Source: Bacteroidales bacterium
GTDB taxonomy: Bacteria; Bacteroidota; Bacteroidia; Bacteroidales; Muribaculaceae
Assembly: GCA_900752535.1 (NCBI GenBank)
Contig: CAADVV010000302.1
Location: 1 to 5,515 of the forward strand
Length of the DNA stretch: 5,515 nt
Direction of reading: 5' to 3'
Part shown: in pieces, positions 1 through 5,515 of the stretch
Position numbering within the stretch: the stretch's first letter is position 1
How the letters are laid out: each line of letters opens with the position of its first letter
Program-made: the position numbers and the translations under genes
Notes under the pieces: model-generated
Told to the model about the DNA's origin: nothing
The model's database searches: none
What the model saw: only the letters and a program-made list of their open reading frames with translations

Positions 1-420
1 CGCTTGCGCCCGCCGTACCGAGTCGGGCAGCGCGTTGAACTCCTTGGCGATGGCGTTGAGCGACTCGCTGATGCGGTCCATCTCTGTGTTGAGCGGTGAG
101 CCTTTGACTGTCTGAGTCTTGGCGTCATAGGTGAGTGTGCCCGGTTCGAGGATGAAGCTTCCCAGGCGCTCGTTCTCGACCATAAGACGGGCCATGGCGG
201 GTTTGTCGATATTGCCTTTGAATTTGGCGTGACCATTGGCCACGACGACGCTGTCTATTTTTGCGCCGCTGTCATAGTCGACGATGTAGGCCATGAAGTC
301 GTCCATTTCAGGCGAGACAGCCGCGTCGATTGTGTAGGCGCCTCCCTTGGCCGACGCCTGTCCGCAGGCTGTCAGCGCTACGCTGACGCCCATCAGACAT
401 GTCAGGATTGTTTTTTTCAT
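1..420 (-). CDS. DUF4369-like lipoprotein, N-terminal part (partial, probable thioredoxin-like family)
   Basis: This reading frame is open from an ATG at 420-418 to the left edge, giving the first 140 residues; the C-terminus is missing. The N-terminus is a lipoprotein signal peptide: MKK, a short hydrophobic stretch, then the lipobox LTAC with the lipidated Cys at residue 19. The residues after it (GQASAKGG) are not acidic, so there is no obvious surface-export signal of the Bacteroidota type; periplasmic-facing anchoring is a guess. Residues about 28-115 look like the beta-rich DUF4369 domain, including a FILEPGTLTYD stretch followed by a GSPLN motif. In Bacteroidota this domain usually precedes an AhpC/TSA or thioredoxin-like domain with a CxxC motif, which would lie outside the window, so the redox role is inferred from family architecture. 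No Shine-Dalgarno is seen; the leader is A-rich, as is usual in this phylum. The gene follows the fumarase on the same strand, 88 bases away, but a strong terminator sits between them. Confidence 0.8.
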   Translation of the reverse strand, partial: MKKTILTCLMGVSVALTACGQASAKGGAYTIDAAVSPEMDDFMAYIVDYDSGAKIDSVVVANGHAKFKGNIDKPAMARLMVENERLGSFILEPGTLTYDAKTQTVKGSPLNTEMDRISESLNAIAKEFNALPDSVRRAQA

Positions 421-436
421 TGTTGTTGTGTTTTGT

Positions 437-481
437 AGAGAAAAATGACGGGAGAGCCGGAGCCGTTGTCCGCTCTCCCGT
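437..481 (-). terminator. Rho-independent terminator of the fumarase gene
   Basis: A perfect 10-bp inverted repeat, ACGGGAGAGC at 448-457 and GCTCTCCCGT at 472-481, encloses a 14-base loop. Read on the minus strand, the GC-rich stem is followed directly by CATTTTTCTCT, a proper U-tract. It begins 27 bases after the fumarase stop codon. On the plus strand no T-run follows the stem, so it acts one way only. The U-tract lies in the leader of the downstream lipoprotein gene. Confidence 0.85.
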
Positions 482-508
482 GAATTGTTAACGGTTAGTC
501 CTGTCCGG

Positions 509-2158
509 TTATTTTGCTACAGGGCAGCCCTGACATTTCTGTGCAATCTCGGTGAAGAAGTCGTTGCCCTTGTCGTCCACGAGGATGAAGGCGGGGAAGT
601 CTTCGACTTCAATCTTCCAGATGGCCTCCATGCCGAGTTCGGGATACTCGAGCAGCTCCACTTTCTTGATTGAATTCTGGGCCAGGATGGCGGCGGGACC
701 GCCGATTGAGCCGAGATAGAAGCCGCCATGTTTGTGGCAGGCATCGGTCACCTGTTTCGAGCGGTTGCCCTTGGCAATCATCACCATCGAGCCTCCAGCT
801 GCCTGGAACTGGTCGACATAGGGGTCCATGCGGCCTGCGGTTGTCGGACCGAATGAGCCTGAGGGAAGTCCTTTGGGTGTCTTGGCCGGACCGGCGTAGT
901 AGATGGGATGGTCTTTGAGATACTGGGGCATGGGTTCACCCTTGTCGAGGCGCTCTTTGATTTTAGCGTGTGCGATGTCGCGGCCCACGATGATGGTGCC
1001 GTTGAGCGACAGACGGGTCGATACGGGATATTTGGTCAGCTCTTTAAGTATCTCTTCCATCGGGCGGTTGAGGTCGATTTTAACGACATCGCCTTCGCCG
1101 GCCTTACGGTATTTCTCAGGAATGAGTTCGCCGGGGTTGGCGTCAAGTTTCTCAATCCAGAGACCCTGGCGGTTGATTTTAGCCTTGACGTTGCGGTCGG
1201 CCGAGCAGCTTACGCCGAGTCCGACGGGGCATGATGCGCCGTGGCGAGGCATGCGGATGACACGGATATCGTGGGCAAAGTATTTGCCGCCGAACTGTGC
1301 GCCCAGTCCGATGTGACGGGTGGCCTCGAGCAGCTCCTTTTCAAGCTCTTTGTCACGGAAGGCGTGGCCGAGCTCGTTGCCGTGGTCAGGCAGTTCGTCG
1401 AGATATTTGACAGATGCTTTCTTTACAACCTCGAGATTCTTTTCGGCCGATGTGCCGCCGATGACTATGGCGATGTGATAGGGCGGGCAGGCTGCGGTGC
1501 CCAGGGTTTTCATCTTTTCAATCAGGAAGGGGACGAGTGTCTTGGGGTTAATCAGTGCCTTGGTCTCCTGATAGAGATAGGTCTTGTTGGCCGAGCCTCC
1601 GCCTTTAGCCACGAACAGGAATTTGTATTCGTCGTCGCCGTGGGCGTGGATGTCTATCTGAGCGGGCAGATTGCAGCCGGTGTTGACTTCGTCATACATG
1701 TTGAGCGGAGCGTTCTGGCTGTAGCGGAGATTGCATTCGGTGTAAGTGTCATAGACGCCGTGTGAGAGGTATTCCTCGTCGTGAACGCCTGTCCATACGG
1801 CCTGACCCTTTTCGCCGTGGATGATGGCTGTACCGGTGTCCTGACAGAAGGGGAGCTGTCCTTTGGCCGCTACCTCGGCGTTACGGAGCATCGTGAGTGC
1901 AACAAATTTGTCGTTCTCGCTGGCCTCGGGGTCGCTGAGTATTTTGGCTACCATCTCGTTGTGCTCGCGGCGAAGCATGAATGCGTTGTCGTGTGTGGCC
2001 TGACGCGCCAGCACACGCAGTGCTTCGGGGTCAACTACAAGAAATTCGTGGCCGCCCCAGTTTTCTGTCCTGACATAGTCGGAGGTCAGCAGGTAATACT
2101 CGGTCTTGTCGGGGCCGAGGGGAAACATTTCCTGGTATTTGAAAGGTTTCGTTGCCAT
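509..2158 (-). CDS. fumA: Fumarate hydratase class I (iron-sulfur), complete
   Basis: This cytoplasmic enzyme interconverts fumarate and L-malate in the TCA cycle or, in anaerobic Bacteroidota, in the reductive branch from oxaloacetate to succinate. The protein has 549 residues, the usual length for the single-chain class I form. Its N-terminal half (about 50-325) is the cluster-binding Fumerase domain and its C-terminal half (about 330-535) the Fumerase_C domain. Candidate [4Fe-4S] ligands are Cys105 (PFCQDTGT), Cys224 (GTAACPPYHIA) and Cys318 (GVSCSADRN), the same numbers I recall for E. coli FumA. Active-site residues known from the Leishmania enzyme also align at a constant offset of 28: Asp107, His306, Arg393, Thr439, Arg443 and Lys463. 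It therefore looks intact and active. The C-terminus carries a CxxC (542-545), a feature I recall in relatives. The ATG at 2158 is preceded by an A/C-rich leader of about 50 bases from a good promoter. FumA and FumB cannot be told apart here, so the symbol only marks the class. Tartrate dehydratase is a relative, but it is normally two subunits. Confidence 0.96.
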   Translation of the reverse strand: MATKPFKYQEMFPLGPDKTEYYLLTSDYVRTENWGGHEFLVVDPEALRVLARQATHDNAFMLRREHNEMVAKILSDPEASENDKFVALTMLRNAEVAAKGQLPFCQDTGTAIIHGEKGQAVWTGVHDEEYLSHGVYDTYTECNLRYSQNAPLNMYDEVNTGCNLPAQIDIHAHGDDEYKFLFVAKGGGSANKTYLYQETKALINPKTLVPFLIEKMKTLGTAACPPYHIAIVIGGTSAEKNLEVVKKASVKYLDELPDHGNELGHAFRDKELEKELLEATRHIGLGAQFGGKYFAHDIRVIRMPRHGASCPVGLGVSCSADRNVKAKINRQGLWIEKLDANPGELIPEKYRKAGEGDVVKIDLNRPMEEILKELTKYPVSTRLSLNGTIIVGRDIAHAKIKERLDKGEPMPQYLKDHPIYYAGPAKTPKGLPSGSFGPTTAGRMDPYVDQFQAAGGSMVMIAKGNRSKQVTDACHKHGGFYLGSIGGPAAILAQNSIKKVELLEYPELGMEAIWKIEVEDFPAFILVDDKGNDFFTEIAQKCQGCPVAK

Positions 2159-2217
2159 AAGGTTGGGATATTTATACGGTTTTGGTTTGGTTGTTATTGG
2201 CTAATGGTTTGATACGG

Positions 2218-2248
2218 CAAAGATAATCATTTCGCGCCAAAAGACAAA
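2218..2248 (-). promoter_or_regulatory. Bacteroidota-type promoter of the fumarase gene
   Basis: On the minus strand, TTTG (2248-2245) is followed after exactly 19 bases by TATCTTTG (2225-2218). This matches the Bacteroidota housekeeping promoter, a -33 TTTG and a -7 TAnnTTTG. Transcription would start near 2211, leaving an untranslated leader of about 50 bases before the ATG at 2158. Confidence 0.8.
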
Positions 2249-2342
2249 CATTAAGTCTGACGCCGTTGTTTTCCGAGAGAGGATACAGGAGTCGTCCACA
2301 CCACTTTTGTGACACATGGTGGGCTCCGTAAGCTTTTTTTAC

Positions 2343-2350
2343 TAATTTTG
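2343..2350 (+). promoter_or_regulatory. Probable -7 box of the P-type ATPase gene
   Basis: TAATTTTG fits TAnnTTTG exactly and lies 52 bases upstream of the ATG at 2403, just after a run of seven Ts. No TTTG is present at the expected 19-21 base spacing (the positions read GGTGGG); the nearest TTTG, at 2306-2309, is too far away. The promoter may therefore be weak or need an activator. A start near 2357 would leave a leader of about 45 bases, which argues for the ATG at 2403 over the in-frame GTG at 2364. Confidence 0.6.
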
Positions 2351-2402
2351 CGCTTCTCATAGCGTGCGGTCCAGGGACTGCCAAATCCATTCTTTAACAC
2401 AT

Positions 2403-5255
2403 ATGTCGACAAAAGAGAACTTTAAGGGCCTGACTGATGCCGAGGTGTCGCAGAGCCGGAAGACTTACGGAGCAAACGTTCTTACGCCGCCGAGGCGCAA
2501 TCCCTGGTGGCGTGATTTCCTCGCCAAGTTTTCAGACCCGCTTATAATCGTTCTGCTGATTGCCGGAGTGCTGTCCGTGGGCATTTCTTTTTATGAGTAT
2601 TTTGGCCTCGGGCAAGACTGGAAGGTGTTTTTTGAGCCAATGGGTATCCTGATGGCTATCCTGCTCGCAACCGGGCTGGCGTTTATTTTTGAGCGAAGGG
2701 CTAACAAGGCATTCAATCTCCTCAACCGTGTCAGCGACGATGAGCTTGTCGAGGTGCTCCGCAATGGCTTCGCGACTTCAGTTCCGCGTCGCGACATCGT
2801 TGTGGGTGACATCGTCATGCTCAACACCGGTGATGAGATTCCCGCCGACGGTGAGTTGCTCGATGCCGTGACACTCAGTGTCGACGAGTCGTCGCTGACG
2901 GGTGAGCCTATCTCTCATAAGACTGTTGACCCAAACGATTTCGACAAGGAGGCCACCTATCCCTCAGACCACGTGATGCGTGGCACAAAAGTGATGGAGG
3001 GGCATGGCGTGATGCGCGTCCTTAAGGTGGGCGACGCCACCGAGATGGGCAAGGTGTTTGTCGAGGCGCAGATTGACGATTCGGTTAAGACCCCGCTTAA
3101 CGAACAACTTGACGGTCTCACTCGTCTGATAACCGCATTCAGTTATGTCTTTGCCGGGCTGATTATTGTGGCTCAGATTATCCATTTTCTCGGATGGGGA
3201 GCCTGGCAGGCGTGGTCGCTGATTCTTCCTGTTGCCCTTTTCTTCTGGCTCGTTATAAAAAAATTCCCGGGTTGGTCTAAGACTGCGTGTGTGCTGACCA
3301 TAATGGTCTTCTTTGCCATATTTATCGCGATGGTGTGTGGCGCTTTCGCTCTGATTAATCCCGGAGCAGATGCTGAGGCTTGGTCGACATTGCTGGCTCA
3401 TACGCTTAAGACGCTCATGATTGCGGTGTCGCTGATTGTTGTGGCTGTTCCCGAGGGCTTGCCGATGGCTGTGACGCTTTCGCTCGCATATTCCATGAGC
3501 CGCATGCTGAAGACAAACAATCTTGTGCGAAAGATGCATGCCTGTGAAACGATGGGTGCGACGACGGTCATCTGTACCGACAAAACCGGCACACTCACAC
3601 AAAATCAGATGCAGGTTTACAAGACCAATTTCTTCGGGAATCCTTCAGACGAGGTGATAGCCGAGGGTATAGCCGTCAATTCGACGGCTCAGCTCGACAT
3701 GTCGGGAGATAAACCTGAGGTCCTGGGTAATCCGACAGAGGGCGCGCTTCTGCTTTGGCTTCAGCGTCGTGGTGCAGACTATCAGACCTTGCGTCGCGAT
3801 GCCGTGCGTGTCGCTGAACTGCCGTTCACAACCGAGCGAAAATATATGGCGACCGTTGTCCGGTCGGCAACCGGACACAATATATTATATGTGAAAGGAG
3901 CACCTGAGATTGTATACGCTATGTGTCGTAATACGGCCGGAGTGTCCAAAGACGAAGTTGACGCTCTGTTGCTCGACTATCAGAATCAGGCTATGCGTAC
4001 TCTCGGTTTCGCCTACCAGGTGCTTGCAGACGGCGATGTTACAATTGCGGATGACAAGGTGGTCGCCCGCAATCTGACATTTCTCGGTGTAGTGGCTATC
4101 TCTGACCCGGTGCGTCCCGATGTCCCCGATGCTGTCCGCGAGGTTGTGGATGCCGGTATCAAGATTAAGATTGTCACCGGTGACACTCCTGCGACAGCTA
4201 AAGAAATCGGCCGCCAGATTGGACTTTGGAATGATGCCTCTGACTGTGACCGTAATATCATAACAGGACCTGAATTCGCTCAGCTCTCTGATTCTGAGCT
4301 TCGCGACCGTGTGGGCGACCTGAAAATAATTGCCCGTGCAAGGCCAATGGATAAGAAGCGTCTTGTCGAGGCCCTGCAGGCCAACGGTGAGGTCGTGGCC
4401 GTCACCGGCGACGGTACTAATGATGCTCCCGCCCTCAGAGCAGCCCATGTGGGCCTCTCCATGGGCGACGGAACGTCCGTGGCCAAAGAGGCGTCCGACA
4501 TAACCATCGTCGACAATTCTTTTGCCTCAATCGGACGCGCCGTGATGTGGGGACGCTCGCTCTACCGCAATATCCAGCGATTCCTGCTGTTCCAGCTGAC
4601 TGTCAATGTCGCCGCATGTTTTCTTGTGCTCGTCGGCTCCTTCATCGGCTCCGAATCACCTCTGACAGTCACCCAGATGCTTTGGGTAAACCTTATCATG
4701 GATACTTTCGGCGCAATGGCGCTTGCATCGCTGCCGCCGTCTCCGTCGGTTATGAAAGATAAACCGCGCGACCGCAAGTCTTCGATATTGACCCTTCCGA
4801 TGATTTATGAACTGCTTGAGGTCGGTTTTCTGTTTTTCGCAATTACCCTCGGCTTCTATTGTATATTCGAGGCTACCGATGTGACCTCAATTCCCTCGAT
4901 GTTCCATGCCCTGCCCAAGTCTGATTTAGGCATGACACCCTATGAAATGACGTTGTTGTTTTCTATCTTCGTCTGGACTCACTTTTTCTATCTTTTCGAT
5001 ACACGCTGCTTCGAAACGCACAGAAGTGTCTTCCGGCTGCCTATGAGCGGCGGATTCTGGACCATCGTGCTTGTCATTGTGGTTGGACAAATTTTTATTA
5101 CCGAGGTTGCTTATGAGTTCTTCAACGTCGCCCCGATGTTCCATACCTCCGACTGGAAATGGAATGGAGCGGGTGCGCTTGATTTCTTAATCATCGTTTC
5201 AGCATCCTCTCTAGTCCTCTGGGTGCGCGAACTATACACTCTTTTGCGCCGCTAA
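2403..5255 (+). CDS. Calcium-translocating P-type ATPase, PMCA-type (P2B), complete
   Basis: A 950-residue inner-membrane pump that probably exports Ca2+ using ATP. Core motifs in order: actuator-domain TGE (166-168), M4 PEGLP (350-354), phosphorylation motif DKTGTLT with Asp393, nucleotide-domain PFTTERK (474-480) and KGAPE (498-502), TGD (592-594), and hinge GDGTNDAP (669-676). M6 reads WVNLIMDTFGA, typical of plasma-membrane calcium pumps. Glu351 (M4), Asn763 and Asp767 (M6) would form the single cation site. M5 has NVAA, with Ala738 where SERCA has its site-I glutamate, which supports PMCA-type one-ion transport. Predicted helices: M1 about 47-65, M2 79-98, M3 243-262, M4 338-357, M5 726-746, M6 756-776, M7 802-822, M8 849-866, M9 884-903, M10 924-946. 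Two further hydrophobic segments lie between M3 and M4 (272-286 and 295-319), an unusual insertion. The C-terminus ends just after M10, with no calmodulin-type tail. The ATG at 2403 was chosen because the product begins like its relatives (FKGLTDAEV, then NVLTPP); an in-frame GTG at 2364 would add 13 unlikely residues. Transport of another cation cannot be excluded. Confidence 0.95.
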   Translation: MSTKENFKGLTDAEVSQSRKTYGANVLTPPRRNPWWRDFLAKFSDPLIIVLLIAGVLSVGISFYEYFGLGQDWKVFFEPMGILMAILLATGLAFIFERRANKAFNLLNRVSDDELVEVLRNGFATSVPRRDIVVGDIVMLNTGDEIPADGELLDAVTLSVDESSLTGEPISHKTVDPNDFDKEATYPSDHVMRGTKVMEGHGVMRVLKVGDATEMGKVFVEAQIDDSVKTPLNEQLDGLTRLITAFSYVFAGLIIVAQIIHFLGWGAWQAWSLILPVALFFWLVIKKFPGWSKTACVLTIMVFFAIFIAMVCGAFALINPGADAEAWSTLLAHTLKTLMIAVSLIVVAVPEGLPMAVTLSLAYSMSRMLKTNNLVRKMHACETMGATTVICTDKTGTLTQNQMQVYKTNFFGNPSDEVIAEGIAVNSTAQLDMSGDKPEVLGNPTEGALLLWLQRRGADYQTLRRDAVRVAELPFTTERKYMATVVRSATGHNILYVKGAPEIVYAMCRNTAGVSKDEVDALLLDYQNQAMRTLGFAYQVLADGDVTIADDKVVARNLTFLGVVAISDPVRPDVPDAVREVVDAGIKIKIVTGDTPATAKEIGRQIGLWNDASDCDRNIITGPEFAQLSDSELRDRVGDLKIIARARPMDKKRLVEALQANGEVVAVTGDGTNDAPALRAAHVGLSMGDGTSVAKEASDITIVDNSFASIGRAVMWGRSLYRNIQRFLLFQLTVNVAACFLVLVGSFIGSESPLTVTQMLWVNLIMDTFGAMALASLPPSPSVMKDKPRDRKSSILTLPMIYELLEVGFLFFAITLGFYCIFEATDVTSIPSMFHALPKSDLGMTPYEMTLLFSIFVWTHFFYLFDTRCFETHRSVFRLPMSGGFWTIVLVIVVGQIFITEVAYEFFNVAPMFHTSDWKWNGAGALDFLIIVSASSLVLWVRELYTLLRR

Positions 5256-5261
5256 ATCCGG

Positions 5262-5345
5262 GCCCTTTCGAGCTCCTCGGGCTTCTCGTGCCCTTTCGAG
5301 CTCCTCGGGCTTCTCGTGCCCCTTCGGGTTCCTCGGGCTCCTTGG
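5262..5345. repeat. 28-bp tandem repeat, two perfect copies plus one diverged
   Basis: Two adjacent copies, 5262-5289 and 5290-5317, are identical over all 28 bases; each starts GCCCTTTCGAGCTCC and ends GGGCTTCTCGT. A third, diverged copy runs 5318-5345 and itself breaks into shorter units of 9-10 bases (CCTTCGGGTT, CCTCGGGCT, CCTTGGGTT). C-rich sequence continues to about 5382. The array starts seven bases after the ATPase stop codon. The plus strand is strongly pyrimidine-rich. A 28-bp period is not a multiple of three, so coding is unlikely. Each unit can form a small GGGC/GCCC hairpin followed by TTT, so the array may help end transcription, but no classical terminator is present. Confidence 0.85.
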
Positions 5346-5430
5346 GTTTCTCCCGCGTCCCGAGCCCCCCGAAAACCCCTCCAAGCTGCTAAAACACTCT
5401 CAAAACGCGCTTAGTTTGCTGATAAATGTT

Positions 5431-5460
5431 AAATCTATGCTATAAAGCATGATTTTTCTT
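5431..5460 (+). terminator. AT-rich hairpin with T-run, possible weak terminator
   Basis: AAATC-T-ATGCT (5431-5441) pairs with AGCAT-GATTT (5446-5455) around a four-base loop, ATAA, with one bulged T. It is followed by TTCTT. The shape and T-tract suit a rho-independent terminator for transcription leaving the ATPase gene, about 175 bases after its stop. The stem is AT-rich, so it would be weak. It also lies just upstream of a strong promoter and may instead be part of an A/T-rich upstream element. Confidence 0.35.
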
Positions 5461-5468
5461 CAAAAAGT

Positions 5469-5499
5469 TTTGGAGGTTCGGAAAAAGGCTGTACCTTTG
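5469..5499 (+). promoter_or_regulatory. Strong Bacteroidota-type promoter pointing out of the right edge
   Basis: TTTG (5469-5472), then 19 bases, then TACCTTTG (5492-5499) is a full match to the Bacteroidota -33/-7 promoter. A/T-rich sequence with A- and T-tracts lies upstream (about 5411-5470), as at high-output promoters. No start codon follows before the window ends. The transcribed part begins GC-rich (CACTCGCTTTCGGGGA), which would suit a structured leader or a stable-RNA operon; that gene itself is not in the window. Confidence 0.75.
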
Positions 5500-5515
5500 C
5501 ACTCGCTTTCGGGGA

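Noticed and set aside
1241..1765. Long plus-strand open frame of 174 aa, and several others, lying opposite the fumarase gene.
   Set aside because: They are antisense shadows of a well-conserved, complete enzyme gene; none has a promoter or a recognisable protein family.
2308..2316. TGTGACACA as a CRP-like operator.
   Set aside because: The arms are only 4 bp and do not match the spaced CRP consensus; such short palindromes occur by chance.
2288..2340. Terminator-like pattern on the plus strand: GGAG/CTCC and CACCA/TGGTG pairings followed by a run of seven Ts.
   Set aside because: The stem is discontinuous with a large loop, and no plus-strand gene lies upstream to be terminated; the T-run is better read as part of the ATPase promoter region.
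2172..2390. Minus-strand open frame of 72 aa in the divergent intergenic region.
   Set aside because: It runs across the -7 boxes of both flanking genes, has a low-complexity unremarkable product, and overlaps the start of the ATPase gene's leader.
2364..2402. GTG start at 2364 extending the ATPase by 13 residues.
   Set aside because: The added residues (MRSRDCQIHSLTH) do not resemble the family N-terminus, and the GTG lies only a few bases after the expected transcription start.
5262..5345. CRISPR array made of 28-bp repeats.
   Set aside because: The copies abut directly with no spacers, the third is diverged, and no cas genes are nearby.

Overview
The window looks like ordinary chromosome from a Bacteroidota bacterium, probably order Bacteroidales and possibly a Muribaculaceae-like gut lineage. 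The phylum call rests on three things seen in the sequence: promoters of the Bacteroidota type (TTTG, about 19 bases, TAnnTTTG), A/T-rich gene leaders without a clear Shine-Dalgarno, and a lipoprotein with a DUF4369-like N-terminus. The family-level call is only an impression from protein style and moderate-to-high GC.

Layout, left to right. (1) 1-420, minus strand: the N-terminal 140 residues of a lipoprotein that runs off the left edge. (2) 437-481: a strong rho-independent terminator for the next gene, reading leftward. (3) 509-2158, minus: a complete iron-sulfur class I fumarate hydratase of 549 aa. (4) 2159-2402: a 244-bp divergent intergenic region with a full promoter for the fumarase on the minus strand and a -7 box for the rightward gene. 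(5) 2403-5255, plus: a complete 950-aa calcium-pump-like P-type ATPase (PMCA-type, P2B). (6) 5256-5515: a non-coding stretch with a C-rich 28-bp tandem repeat, an AT-rich hairpin, and a very good promoter pointing out of the right edge.

The fumarase serves the reductive or oxidative C4-dicarboxylate branch of central metabolism. The ATPase is a cation-efflux pump in the inner membrane. The lipoprotein is an envelope protein, likely the start of a thioredoxin-like thiol-disulfide protein. Nothing ties the three into one pathway; the two complete genes are divergent and each is likely transcribed alone.

I found no mobile element, CRISPR array, tRNA/rRNA gene or new defence-like system. The points most worth a second look are a predicted extra transmembrane hairpin between M3 and M4 of the ATPase, the nested tandem repeat after it, and the strong outward promoter at the right edge, which may drive a stable-RNA operon just outside the window.
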